From positions 1 to 64,000 of the forward strand of contig NZ_MBDL01000008.1 in assembly GCF_001707755.1 (NCBI RefSeq): a DNA stretch of 64,000 nucleotides. Reading direction: 5' to 3'. Both the position numbers and the translations under genes were made by a program. Within the stretch, counting starts at the first letter, position 1. The number at the start of each line of letters is the position of its first letter. Positions 1-9,405 of the stretch are shown one piece after another. This stretch comes from Acinetobacter celticus (lineage in GTDB: Bacteria; Pseudomonadota; Gammaproteobacteria; Pseudomonadales; Moraxellaceae). Under the pieces are notes generated by a model. It was not told where the DNA came from and did not search any database. It saw only the letters and a list, made by a program, of their open reading frames with translations.

Positions 1-272
1 AACAATTCATCAAAAACCCAAGAGTCGGATTGACGTGGGAAAGAGCAAATGATTTTACGTACTGCACCTGTTTTAAGCAGTTTGGCCAAACCATAATCAC
101 CATTACCAGCGTTATTGTTAATGATAACTAAGTCTTTGACGCCTAATTCAATCAGCCCGTCAATGAGTTCAGCGGGTTGACCAGCTGTTCCGAAGCCACC
201 AATCATGATGGTCGAGCCATCCTTAATTTGGGAAAGTGCTTCTGTTAAAGATGATGTGCTTTTATCAATCAT
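1..272 (-). CDS. catI: 3-oxoadipate CoA-transferase subunit A (5' part, cut by window edge)
   Basis: The first 90 codons of a gene that runs off the left edge. The protein starts MIDKSTSSLTEAL and carries MIGGFGTAGQPAELIDGL and NNNAGNGDYG, the conserved N-terminal features of the alpha subunit of 3-oxoacid CoA-transferases (PcaI/CatI). That enzyme activates beta-ketoadipate with succinyl-CoA, the step after the muconolactone stage. The ATG at 270-272 is preceded by GAGGAAACA. The gene lies 30 bp downstream of benE in the same direction, so it is probably the distal end of the ben/cat transcript; catJ, catF and catD would be expected beyond the edge. CatI and PcaI are near-identical in ADP1; catI is preferred from the ben/cat context. 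Confidence 0.85.
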   Translation of the reverse strand, partial: MIDKSTSSLTEALSQIKDGSTIMIGGFGTAGQPAELIDGLIELGVKDLVIINNNAGNGDYGLAKLLKTGAVRKIICSFPRQSDSWVFDEL

Positions 273-302
273 GTTGTTTCCTCATCAAACGTTTTGCCTA
301 AA

Positions 303-1526
303 CTAACCCTGAGTAGGACTTTGGGTTGAAGGCTGAGTAGTTGTGGCCGGTTGACGCTTGGTTAAAACCAAATGCGCGATCATTCCGATACAAATACCCC
401 AAAATACTGAGCTGAGCCCTAAAAAATGCATGCCAGAAACTGTGGCAAGAAATGTAATCAGAGCTGCATCTCGTTGAGATTCATCTTTCATGGCTACACT
501 TATGTTGGTTGCAATTGCGCCTAGCAATGCAAGACCAGCCAATGCCGCAACCAATTCTTTAGGCAATAGACTAAAGAGCATGACAATACTGCCAGCAAAT
601 AAACCGCCTAAAATGTAGAAAATACCGTTAGCAATACCAGCGATATAACGCTTTTCTTTTAATTCGTGTGAGTCTTTTCCTGTGCATAGTGCGGCAGTAA
701 TGGCAGCCAAAACAATGGTGATGCCACCCACAAAAGCAACAGCAAGCGATACGATACTGGCAACACTTAAAATGGGTTTGGCTGAGGTGTCGTAACCACT
801 TAATTTTATAATCGCCATACCCGGTAAAAATTGCCCAGTCAGACTGACAATAGTCAAAGGAATTGCGAAGTTAAGGGTAGAAGACCATGACCATTCAGGC
901 GTAATAAACTCTGGAATCGCTAAAGAAAAACTCATTGCGACAGGATTCATTTTGCCAAAAATTAAACTTAGTGTAATACCAGAAATGAGTACCCAAATAA
1001 TGGCATAACGTGGTGAAAAGCGTTTTGCCAATAAGAAACAAGCCAACATGCCAAAAACCACATAAGGCATACTGTCTGTGGCTTTAAACAGGCCCACACC
1101 AAACTGAAATAAAATGCCTGCCATCATGCCAGCGGCAATACCTTGTGGAATCCATTTCAGTAATTTATCGAAAGAACCGGTCATGCCAATGAACAAAATA
1201 ATCACGGCGGAAGTGATATAAGCAGCAACCACTTCATTCAGTGAAATGTTCGGAAATAATGCGACCAATAAGGCTGTACCGGGTGCAGACCACGCGGTAA
1301 TAATCGGGACTTTAAATTTGATGGATAAGAAAATACCCGTGATGGCGGCACCAATTGAACTTCCCCAAATCCATGATGCCATCATGCTTGAAGAAACATC
1401 GGCTTGTTGTGCTGCTTGGAAAAAGATAATCATTGGGCCGGCATAAGAAATCAGCACGGCTAAAAATCCTGCAACCGTTGCTGATATTGACCAATCTTGT
1501 TTTAATGTTTTAAACAGGTGTGCCAT
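303..1526 (-). CDS. benE: Benzoate membrane transport protein BenE
   Basis: A 407-aa very hydrophobic protein with about 11-12 predicted membrane segments, typical of the BenE family of benzoate:H+ symporters. The start MAHLFKTLKQDWSISATVAG and the segment ISYAGPMIIFFQAAQQA match the family. The ATG at 1524-1526 has a GGAGG site about 6 bases upstream. It follows benD by 52 bp, but a hairpin with a U-run overlaps the benD stop codon, so benE may receive only part of the upstream transcription. It is a second benzoate importer beside BenK. The C-terminal tail is rich in Pro, Thr and Gln and probably unstructured. Confidence 0.93.
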   Translation of the reverse strand: MAHLFKTLKQDWSISATVAGFLAVLISYAGPMIIFFQAAQQADVSSSMMASWIWGSSIGAAITGIFLSIKFKVPIITAWSAPGTALLVALFPNISLNEVVAAYITSAVIILFIGMTGSFDKLLKWIPQGIAAGMMAGILFQFGVGLFKATDSMPYVVFGMLACFLLAKRFSPRYAIIWVLISGITLSLIFGKMNPVAMSFSLAIPEFITPEWSWSSTLNFAIPLTIVSLTGQFLPGMAIIKLSGYDTSAKPILSVASIVSLAVAFVGGITIVLAAITAALCTGKDSHELKEKRYIAGIANGIFYILGGLFAGSIVMLFSLLPKELVAALAGLALLGAIATNISVAMKDESQRDAALITFLATVSGMHFLGLSSVFWGICIGMIAHLVLTKRQPATTTQPSTQSPTQG

Positions 1527-1561
1527 TGAAGGCCTCCATGCGCAATGATCCTGTTATATGA

Positions 1562-1592
1562 TAAAAAAAGATCAAGGTTTAACCTTGATCTC
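1562..1592 (-). terminator. Rho-independent-type hairpin overlapping the benD stop codon
   Basis: Read on the minus strand, AGATCAAGG, loop TTAAA and CCTTGATCT form a perfect 9-bp stem followed directly by a run of seven T. The loop contains the benD stop codon TAA, and the left arm encodes the last residues of BenD. The form is that of an intrinsic terminator or attenuator between benD and benE. Translation to the benD stop would disrupt the left arm, so termination may depend on ribosome position. Confidence 0.75.
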
Positions 1593-2364
1593 CACCTCCG
1601 ACAGGAACAACCGTACCTGTCATATATGACGACTCATCTGAAGCAAGGAACACAATGGCATTCACTTGTTCTTGGATGGTGCCATAGCGACCTAAAAATG
1701 TACTATCGATGGTTTGATCAACCACTTCTTGCATCCATGCCTGATCTTGTTCAGTTAATGGCTTGCTGTTACGTGGGATCTTACGTGGTGGGGCTTCTGT
1801 ACCACCCGTTGCTACGGCATTGACACGAATCCCATCTTTGGCATGTGCAAAAGCTAAAGAGCGAGTGAGGGCATTGACCCCACCTTTAGATGCTGAATAA
1901 GGAATACGGTTGATACCACAAGTGGCGATTGACGATACGTTCACAATCACGCCAGATTGATTTTTAATCATTTCAGGCAATACCGCTCGGCAGCACCAAA
2001 GTGTGGGGAATAATGAACGACTGACTTCTTTTTCAATTTCAGCAGGGGTGAATTCATGGAAGGGTTTCATCCAGATTGCACCACCGACATTGTTGATTAA
2101 AATGTCTACGCGACCATAGTTCTCTATAGCCGCTTGTACAACAGCTTCCGCGCCTGCAAATGTTTCGAGGTCAGCTTGAACGACCATGGCTTGACCATTT
2201 TGAGCTTGAATTTCGGCAAGCACATCTTGAACAAAGTCTGAGTAGTCTGCCATGACGACGAAACCACCTTCAGCTGCCACTTGCAGTGCCACACCACGAC
2301 CAATTCCTTGCGCAGCACCAGTCACAATGACGACTTTATTTTGAAATCTTTGACGATCTGACAT
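1579..2364 (-). CDS. benD: Benzoate cis-diol dehydrogenase BenD (SDR family)
   Basis: A 261-aa classical short-chain dehydrogenase that oxidises 1,2-dihydroxy-cyclohexa-3,5-diene-1-carboxylate to catechol with loss of CO2, using NAD+. Visible motifs are the nucleotide-binding VTGAAQGIGRG (about residues 12-22), NNVGG, a catalytic Ser in VNVSSIATCG and YSASKGG with the Tyr/Lys pair. The chosen ATG (2362-2364, MSDRQRF) has GGAGAC five bases upstream; an in-frame ATG 36 bases earlier gives an implausible leader overlapping benC. It lies 13 bp after benC, the usual benABCD order. Confidence 0.93.
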   Translation of the reverse strand: MSDRQRFQNKVVIVTGAAQGIGRGVALQVAAEGGFVVMADYSDFVQDVLAEIQAQNGQAMVVQADLETFAGAEAVVQAAIENYGRVDILINNVGGAIWMKPFHEFTPAEIEKEVSRSLFPTLWCCRAVLPEMIKNQSGVIVNVSSIATCGINRIPYSASKGGVNALTRSLAFAHAKDGIRVNAVATGGTEAPPRKIPRNSKPLTEQDQAWMQEVVDQTIDSTFLGRYGTIQEQVNAIVFLASDESSYMTGTVVPVGGGDQG

Positions 2365-2377
2365 GTTTGTCTCCGAC

Positions 2378-3460
<1,083 letters not shown>

Positions 3461-3465
3461 CTAAA

Positions 3466-3975
3466 TTAGAGGTGGTAAATATCAATCACTTGGTTGATAT
3501 AATCATTTTTGAGTACTACATATTTACTGATAATTTTAGGCTGATCACCAGAAAAATCGATAACGTAACGTGACATACCAAAATAGCTATAGCTGATTTT
3601 GTAACGGAAACTTAAGGTGTGCCAGTTAAAACGCACTGTCACTTGATCGCCATTACGTTCAATTGCTTCAATATTAGAAATATTGTGGCTAGTACGTGTG
3701 TCAGGCATGGTTGCAGAAGAGCGTTCTGTTTTAATACGGAATATACGGTCTTCTAAACCTTGACGATTTGGATAGTAAATGAGAGAGATTTCTGTCTCAG
3801 GATCTTCTACTAAGGTGTCATTATCATCCCAAGCTGGCATCCAAAATGATGCAGTTGGTGCATAGCACTGTAACCAGTCATCCCATTGTTCATCATCTAG
3901 AAAACGTGCTTCTTTATAAAGAAATTGCGCAATATTTTCTAAAGAGGCTTTATCTGAAGTTGCTACTGTATTCAT
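3466..3975 (-). CDS. benB: Benzoate 1,2-dioxygenase beta subunit BenB
   Basis: A 169-aa small subunit of the ring-hydroxylating dioxygenase. It starts [20 protein letters not shown] and has the family-type segments [14 protein letters not shown] and RIKTERSSA. It lacks cofactor ligands, as expected for the structural beta subunit with an NTF2-like fold. Its ATG overlaps the benA stop by 4 nt (ATGA), which implies translational coupling and equal amounts of the two subunits. Confidence 0.94.
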   Translation of the reverse strand: MNTVATSDKASLENIAQFLYKEARFLDDEQWDDWLQCYAPTASFWMPAWDDNDTLVEDPETEISLIYYPNRQGLEDRIFRIKTERSSATMPDTRTSHNISNIEAIERNGDQVTVRFNWHTLSFRYKISYSYFGMSRYVIDFSGDQPKIISKYVVLKNDYINQVIDIYHL

Positions 3976-5357
3976 GCGCTTTCTCCCTCAGTTGTAGCCA
4001 ATTCTTTTTCAGATGCAATCGCATGTTTCATGGTTTTGAGCCAATATTGATGTTGAGCTAGATATAAACCTTCATCTTCAGTTTTAATACATGAAAGTAA
4101 TGGTTTTAAACCAATTTCATCTGCTGCTTCATCTGGGCCATGAACCCAATGCTTAGAACCACGGCACATGTCGTTCCATTCAAGTTCAATACCTGCATAG
4201 CCTGCTTGGCATGCACGGAATTCTTCTAAGTCGTCTGGCGTTGCCATACCTGAAGCATTGAAGAAGTCTTCATATTGACGAATACGACGTGTACGCGATT
4301 CTTTATCTTCACCAATTGGGGCGATACAATAAATAGTGACTTCAGTTTTATTCACTGAAATAGGGCGCAGGACACGAATTTGTGAACCGAACTGATCCAT
4401 GAAATAAACGTTTGGATACAAGCACAGGTTACGTGAACGTTCGATCATCCATTTTGACATCGGAGCACCGAATTTTTCGGTATATTCGTCAGCTTTCGGG
4501 AAGTTTGGACGGTCTTCTGGGTTTGCCCATTGTGTCCATAACAGCATGTGACCATGTTCAAAACCGTAAGAACCACCGCCTTGTTTGCCCCATGAACCTG
4601 CGCTCATAGCACGAACATTATCCGCAGCTTCTTTTTCTTTACGCTGTTGAGTAGTTGCTGCATAGTTCCAATGTACGGCAGAAACGTGATAACCATCTGC
4701 ACCATTTTCAGCAGTCAGTTTCCAGTTACCATCGTAAGTATAGGTTGAAGAACCACGTAAAATTTCTAAGCCTTGTTCAGACTGATCGACAATCATATCA
4801 ATGATTTTGGTCGTTTCGCCCAAGAATTCTTCAAGTGTTGGTACGTCAGGGTTTAAGCTACCAAACAAGAAACCTTTGTAGCTTTCAAAACGTGCAACTT
4901 TTTTAAGGTCGTGTGAACCTTCTTGGTTAAAGCAATCTGAATATCCCGCATCTGCTGGATCTTTTACTTTTAGTAATTTACCAGAGTTGTTGAATGTCCA
5001 GCCGTGGAATGGGCAAGTATACGTTGCTTTATTACCACGTTTATTACGACAAATCTGCGCGCCACGGTGTGAACATGCATTAATCATCGCATTGAGTTCG
5101 CCAGTGCGGTTACGCGCAATAATAATCGGTTGGCGACCAATGTATGTGGTGTAAAAATCGTTATTATTTGGAATTTGACTTTCATGTGCCAAGTAGACCC
5201 AGTTACCTTCAAAGATATACTTCATCTCTAGGTCAAAAAGGGCTTGGTCAGTAAAAACTGAACGGTGAAGTTTAAATTCACCCGTTTCAAAATTGTCTAC
5301 AAGTAATTCATCAATTCGATCTAGATGACTAGTATTGATAACAGGAATACGTGGCAT
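3972..5357 (-). CDS. benA: Benzoate 1,2-dioxygenase alpha subunit BenA
   Basis: A 461-aa catalytic subunit that adds both oxygen atoms to benzoate, giving the cis-diol used by BenD. The Rieske 2Fe-2S motif is visible as [14 protein letters not shown] followed by CPFHGW. The mononuclear iron ligands lie in [14 protein letters not shown]. Length matches the family. The start [13 protein letters not shown] (ATG at 5355-5357) has GGAGAACG upstream; an upstream in-frame ATG would add seven residues without support. It lies 77 bp after catA, and that gap holds a perfect hairpin. Confidence 0.96.
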   Translation of the reverse strand: MPRIPVINTSHLDRIDELLVDNFETGEFKLHRSVFTDQALFDLEMKYIFEGNWVYLAHESQIPNNNDFYTTYIGRQPIIIARNRTGELNAMINACSHRGAQICRNKRGNKATYTCPFHGWTFNNSGKLLKVKDPADAGYSDCFNQEGSHDLKKVARFESYKGFLFGSLNPDVPTLEEFLGETTKIIDMIVDQSEQGLEILRGSSTYTYDGNWKLTAENGADGYHVSAVHWNYAATTQQRKEKEAADNVRAMSAGSWGKQGGGSYGFEHGHMLLWTQWANPEDRPNFPKADEYTEKFGAPMSKWMIERSRNLCLYPNVYFMDQFGSQIRVLRPISVNKTEVTIYCIAPIGEDKESRTRRIRQYEDFFNASGMATPDDLEEFRACQAGYAGIELEWNDMCRGSKHWVHGPDEAADEIGLKPLLSCIKTEDEGLYLAQHQYWLKTMKHAIASEKELATTEGESA

Positions 5358-5389
5358 GTCCGTTCTCCAACTTTCCAATGTGAGGAAGT

Positions 5390-5419
5390 GACCAAGATAC
5401 CAGTGAAGCTATCTTGGTC
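5390..5419 (-). other. Intercistronic hairpin catA/benA
   Basis: A perfect 10-bp inverted repeat (GACCAAGATA / TATCTTGGTC, 10-nt loop) in the gap between catA and benA. No U-run follows in the direction of transcription, so a processing or stabilising role is more likely than termination. Confidence 0.5.
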
Positions 5420-5434
5420 TCTATTGTTAAATGA

Positions 5435-6355
5435 TTAAGCGCTAACGCGACGGCGGTCTACTTCAGTAGAAGGTGCTGTTGCAGCATCTTTTACCAGTTT
5501 CACATTAAATTGAATGTGTTTGAATGCTTCTTTAACGCCACGGCGTTCAATTTCAGTAGCATCCGTAACATCCATTGCTGTAGCAACAAGGCCATCACGT
5601 GTAGCAAATGCAAAGTCATCCCAAAGGTATTTGTCACCTTCGATATTAAACTGAGTTGTTAACTTACGGTAGCCCGGTGCAGATACAAAATAATGCACAT
5701 GAGAAGGGCGGTTACCATGACGGCCTAGTTTGTTTAGAACAAACTGTGTTGTGCCTTCTGGTGGGCAACCATAGCCAACAGGCATAGTCGTTTGTGCAGT
5801 ATAAGAACCGTCAGTATTGCTTAAAACAGTACGACGAAGGTTGAAATCTGACTGTGACTTATCAAAGAATGAATAGTTGCCTAGGCTGTTTGCATGCCAA
5901 ATTTCAACTTTTGCATTTGGAATGATATTGCCTTCAGTGTCAGTTACAGTTCCTTCAATGAATAGTGTAGGAATTTTATCTGTTTCAGAACCATCATCCA
6001 TACGAGTAAAGCCAACTGTTTCAGGTGCGCCAGCAACGTATAATGGGCCTTCAATGGTACGTGGCGTTCCGCCTGTAATGCCTGCTTTGGCATCTGCTTC
6101 ATCTGCACGTAAATCTAAATAATGTTCAAGACCTAAACCAGCAGCCAAAAGACCTAATTCGTTCGCTTGACCCGCATCTGTAAAGTACTCAAGACCTTTC
6201 CAAAGCTCAGTTTGAGAAATATCTAAGTCTTCAATGGCTTGGAATAAATCACCCACTAAGCGGACGACAATTTGTTGTACACGTGTATCTACTTCACCAG
6301 TAGCGGTGTCAACGTTCATTTGTTTTACTAATTGGTCGATTTCTTGACGGTTCAT
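5435..6355 (-). CDS. catA: Catechol 1,2-dioxygenase CatA
   Basis: A 306-aa intradiol dioxygenase that opens catechol to cis,cis-muconate using non-haem Fe(III). It has the N-terminal helical linker region (residues 1-100) and the catalytic beta-domain. Likely iron ligands are Tyr in EGPLYVAGAP, Tyr in MPVGYGCPPEG and the two His in RPSHVHYF. The gene lies between catC and benA, and so joins the cat and ben parts into one co-directional block. A 123-bp gap separates it from catC, enough room for its own promoter. Confidence 0.95.
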   Translation of the reverse strand: MNRQEIDQLVKQMNVDTATGEVDTRVQQIVVRLVGDLFQAIEDLDISQTELWKGLEYFTDAGQANELGLLAAGLGLEHYLDLRADEADAKAGITGGTPRTIEGPLYVAGAPETVGFTRMDDGSETDKIPTLFIEGTVTDTEGNIIPNAKVEIWHANSLGNYSFFDKSQSDFNLRRTVLSNTDGSYTAQTTMPVGYGCPPEGTTQFVLNKLGRHGNRPSHVHYFVSAPGYRKLTTQFNIEGDKYLWDDFAFATRDGLVATAMDVTDATEIERRGVKEAFKHIQFNVKLVKDAATAPSTEVDRRRVSA

Positions 6356-6478
6356 ACTAGTGCTCCTGAAGTATGTTTGTTGTGTGGTGGCTAGCTTTAT
6401 TTATTTAAAAGCGTTGGCTACCACGATCCTTGTTTCATTAACTTTTGTTTGTATAAAAACTACAACGTATATTTTGAA

Positions 6479-6769
6479 TTAACTATCGTCATCACGTACT
6501 GATGACGGGTGGCGGTTCATTGCCATTACTTCAATATTCATGTAAGGATAAAGCGGAAGACCTTGCAAAATATTGTGCAGTTCTTCATTGCTGTCCACAT
6601 CAAAAATACTGATGTTTGAATATTGGCCTGTAATACGCCAAATATGACGCCATTTGCCTTGCTGCTGTAAGTCTTGTGAATAGGCTTTTTCAACAGCCTT
6701 AATTTCGTTTACTTGTTCAGCTGGTAGATCACGAGGGATATTAACATCCATGCGCACTTGGAAAAGCAT
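6479..6769 (-). CDS. catC: Muconolactone delta-isomerase CatC
   Basis: A 96-aa protein, the usual CatC length, starting MLFQVRMDVNIPRDLP and containing GKWRHIWRITGQYSNISIFD, characteristic of muconolactone isomerase. It converts (+)-muconolactone to beta-ketoadipate enol-lactone and forms a decamer in known members. The ATG at 6767-6769 with AGGAG just upstream was chosen over an earlier in-frame start inside catB. It starts 19 bp after the catB stop. Confidence 0.95.
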   Translation of the reverse strand: MLFQVRMDVNIPRDLPAEQVNEIKAVEKAYSQDLQQQGKWRHIWRITGQYSNISIFDVDSNEELHNILQGLPLYPYMNIEVMAMNRHPSSVRDDDS

Positions 6770-6788
6770 GAGAAGCTCCTGTCTAAAA

Positions 6789-7898
6789 TTATTGACGACG
6801 CAAGTTGTCAATTTTATCTTCATCTAACTCAATACCTAAGCCTGCTGTTTTTGGAACAGTCAGTTCAAAGTTCTGGTATTGAAGTGGCGTTTTTAAAATA
6901 TCTTCAGTCAATAACAATGGACCGAATAGCTCAGTGCCATATGCTAAATTTTCAAAAGTTGTAAATGCATGTGCAGAAGCAATGGTGCCGACAGGGCCTT
7001 CCAACATTGTTCCGCCATACAGATCAATCCCTGCAAGCTTGGCAATTTTGGCAACTTCACAGCCTTCAACTAGGCCACCAGACTGCGCAATTTTGACTGC
7101 AAATACAGAAGATGCATTACGTTTTGCCAAGTGGTAGGCGCTATGCGGTCCCATCAACGACTCATCTGCCATAATGGCAATATCGAATCTACGAGTAAGA
7201 CGTTCCATAGCGTCAATATTATCAATTGCACAAGGTTGTTCAATGAGGTCTACACCACCATCTTGTAGTAATTGAATGCCTTTAACAGCTTCAAGTTCAG
7301 ACCAAGCACGGTTCACATCGACACGAATTGAAATTTCTGAACCTAGAGCTTTTTTAATTGCTAAAACATGTTCAACGTCTGCTTCAACAGGGCGTGAACC
7401 AATTTTTAGTTTGAAAATGTTGTGGCGTTTTGCTTCAATCATCTTCTGTGCTTCAGCAATATCTTTTTCTGTATTGCCAGAAGCTAAAACCCAAAGAACA
7501 GGAACACCATCGCGTAAACGGCCACCTAATAGTTCACTCAGTGGTAAACCTAGACGCTGTGCCTGAATATCAAGTAATGCGGTTTGAATTGCACATTTTG
7601 CAAAACGGTTGCCATTGATATTACGTTTAATCACTTGCATGATTTTTGCAACGTTTAAACCAGGCAATGTTTTTAAAAGTGGTGCGAAATAAGTTTCAAT
7701 ATTGGTTTTAATGCTTTCTGGGCTTTCGTCTCCATAGCCTAAACCACCAATAGTGGTCGCTTCGCCCCAGCCGATAAACCCATCGTCGGTTGTTACTTTA
7801 ACCAAAACTAATGTTTGTGTTTGCATTGTCGCAACAGCCATCTTATGTGGACGGATTGTTGGAATTTCGACAAGCAGTGTTTCAACGGATTTATACAT
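6789..7898 (-). CDS. catB: Muconate cycloisomerase I CatB
   Basis: A 369-aa enolase-superfamily enzyme that lactonises cis,cis-muconate. Visible features are the catalytic lysine motif FKLKIGSR, the metal ligand region RVDVNRAW, LIEQP and MADESLMG, in the order of the mandelate racemase/muconate lactonising subgroup. It is the first gene of the minus-strand cat-ben block and diverges from catM across a 113-bp region that carries ATAC-N7-GTAT-like sites. Induction by muconate through CatM is therefore expected. Confidence 0.95.
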   Translation of the reverse strand: MYKSVETLLVEIPTIRPHKMAVATMQTQTLVLVKVTTDDGFIGWGEATTIGGLGYGDESPESIKTNIETYFAPLLKTLPGLNVAKIMQVIKRNINGNRFAKCAIQTALLDIQAQRLGLPLSELLGGRLRDGVPVLWVLASGNTEKDIAEAQKMIEAKRHNIFKLKIGSRPVEADVEHVLAIKKALGSEISIRVDVNRAWSELEAVKGIQLLQDGGVDLIEQPCAIDNIDAMERLTRRFDIAIMADESLMGPHSAYHLAKRNASSVFAVKIAQSGGLVEGCEVAKIAKLAGIDLYGGTMLEGPVGTIASAHAFTTFENLAYGTELFGPLLLTEDILKTPLQYQNFELTVPKTAGLGIELDEDKIDNLRRQ

Positions 7899-7939
7899 CT
7901 TTGACTCTTCGCAACCTTGCGTTGTGTACCTGATGTGAT

Positions 7940-8006
7940 ATACCTTAAAAGAATAATATTTGACTGTCTAAGATCAAATTTGCATTTTTATATATCTTAA
8001 AGGTAT
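7940..8006. promoter_or_regulatory. Divergent catB/catM control region with two CatM-type sites
   Basis: Two sites match or approach the ATAC-N7-GTAT operator known for BenM/CatM: ATAC-CTTAAAA-GAAT at 7940-7954 and ATAT-CTTAAAG-GTAT at 7992-8006. Their centres are about 52 bp apart, near five helical turns. The right site overlaps the catM ribosome-binding site (AAAGG), which fits negative autoregulation of catM. Assigning CatM as the binder is an inference from sequence and position. Confidence 0.6.
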
Positions 8007-8011
8007 TGGTC

Positions 8012-8926
8012 ATGGAACTCAGACACCTTCGCTATTATGCAGCTGTCGTAGAAGAACAAAGCTTTACTAAAGCTGCTGAAAAGCTTTTTATTGCCCAGCC
8101 TCCGCTCAGCAGGCAGATTCAGAACCTTGAAGCAGAATTGGGGGTTCAACTCTTTGAACGCGGTAGCCGACCTTTAAAGACCACAGAAGCGGGTTATTTC
8201 TTCTATCAGCATGCCATTAAACTTTTGTCTAATGCTGAAGAGATTAAAGCCATGACGCAGCGTATTGGCTTAGTGGAAAAAACAGTCACTATGGGGTTTG
8301 TGGGTTCACTTCTATATGGCTTACTGCCCAAAATTGTGTATTTGTTCCGTCAACAGCATCCATATTTAAAAATTGAACTGATTGAAATGAGTACCAAAGA
8401 CCAAATTATGGCCTTAAAAGAAGGGCGTATAGATGTTGGTTTTGGCCGATTACGTATTTCGGACCCTGCTGTTCGTCGGGTTCTTTTACGTGATGAGCCA
8501 CTCATGGTTGCGGTACATGCAAGTCATCCATTGGCTCAGCAGAAAGAAGGTGTGTATTTAGCGGATATTGTTGATGAAAATCAATTTTTATATCCAAGCC
8601 ATCCCAAACCTAATTTTTCCACGCAAGTTCGACATTTATTTTCCGAACACGGATTAGACCCGAGAAACTTAAAAGAAGTCCGAGAGATTCAGCTTGCTTT
8701 GGGGTTGGTAGCGGCTGGTGAAGGAATTTGTATTGTACCTGAGAGTGCAAGAACCATTCAGCTTCCACATTTGCACTATATTCCAGTGTTAGACGATTCT
8801 GCAAAAAGTCCAATCTTTTTGGCCATTCGTTCTATGGATGAAAGTGATCATATTCGGTCACTATTCGATTGTATTTATCAAGTGTATGATTTAGAAGCAA
8901 TTAATTATGATAGGGCTGTCATTTAA
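8012..8926 (+). CDS. catM: LysR-type regulator CatM (BenM/CatM family)
   Basis: A 304-aa LysR regulator. The N-terminal winged helix-turn-helix is MELRHLRYYAAVVEEQSFTK through PPLSRQIQNLEAELG, followed by the two-lobe effector domain. Relatives bind cis,cis-muconate and activate cat and ben operons. The ATG at 8012 was chosen over an in-frame TTG six bases earlier; AAAGG lies 8 bases upstream. It diverges from catB. No separate benM-like gene is in the window, so this one regulator may serve the whole block; benM versus catM naming cannot be settled from motifs alone. Confidence 0.88.
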   Translation: MELRHLRYYAAVVEEQSFTKAAEKLFIAQPPLSRQIQNLEAELGVQLFERGSRPLKTTEAGYFFYQHAIKLLSNAEEIKAMTQRIGLVEKTVTMGFVGSLLYGLLPKIVYLFRQQHPYLKIELIEMSTKDQIMALKEGRIDVGFGRLRISDPAVRRVLLRDEPLMVAVHASHPLAQQKEGVYLADIVDENQFLYPSHPKPNFSTQVRHLFSEHGLDPRNLKEVREIQLALGLVAAGEGICIVPESARTIQLPHLHYIPVLDDSAKSPIFLAIRSMDESDHIRSLFDCIYQVYDLEAINYDRAVI

Positions 8927-8992
8927 ATAAAACTAACTCAGTGCATAAAAAAATCTCTTTATACGAAAAAGATATAAACAATACTTTTATTG

Positions 8993-9031
8993 AAAGCAAA
9001 TTCACCAACCATAAGTGAATTTGCTTTTTTT
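8993..9031 (+). terminator. Terminator of catM
   Basis: A perfect 13-bp stem (AAAGCAAATTCAC / GTGAATTTGCTTT, 9-nt loop) followed by a T-run, 66 bp after the catM stop. Confidence 0.88.
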
Positions 9032-9301
9032 ATTTGCCTATATTTTTAAATCTTTTATTTAGTGAGGTTGTTATCGGTACTCTAGATTTAACGATGACTT
9101 AAAAATAATAAATATTATTTAAAATCATAAAGTAAAAGTGAAAAAATGATTAAAGGCTATTAATTTTTATGACCATTTACAGCAACGTAAAATCCTTTTG
9201 ACTCTGAAAAAAAGACCTATATTTTAGAAAAATAAATCGCTCTACTTTAGTAAGATTCGTACTATTTAAGTTTTTGTTTATTCATCATTAATTTATTAAA
9301 C

Positions 9302-9316
9302 CGACTTTTAAGGTAT
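9302..9316 (+). promoter_or_regulatory. Possible CatM half-site upstream of benK
   Basis: CGAC-TTTTAAG-GTAT keeps the GTAT half and the central TTAAG seen in the catB/catM sites, 90 bp before benK. It lies in the 479-bp catM-benK interval, which otherwise holds only the catM terminator and AT-rich sequence. Binding is inferred only. Confidence 0.3.
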
Positions 9317-9405
9317 AAATTTAGAGCTAATCGGTTTTGGACTTAAAATGATAATTGCCTCATTGTTCGTACAAATTGGAATTGTCCATAAGCAGGAGGC
9401 TTATC

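Noticed and set aside
6384..6424. Dyad GTGGTGGCTAGC ... GTTGGCTACCAC between catC and catA
   Set aside because: It pairs well only as plus-strand RNA with G-U pairs. In the minus-strand message that is actually expected, three A-C mismatches weaken it, so I do not call it an operon hairpin.
7276..7566. 96-codon plus-strand frame inside catB
   Set aside because: It lies wholly opposite a well-supported enzyme gene, has no RBS, and its composition follows from the catB codons.
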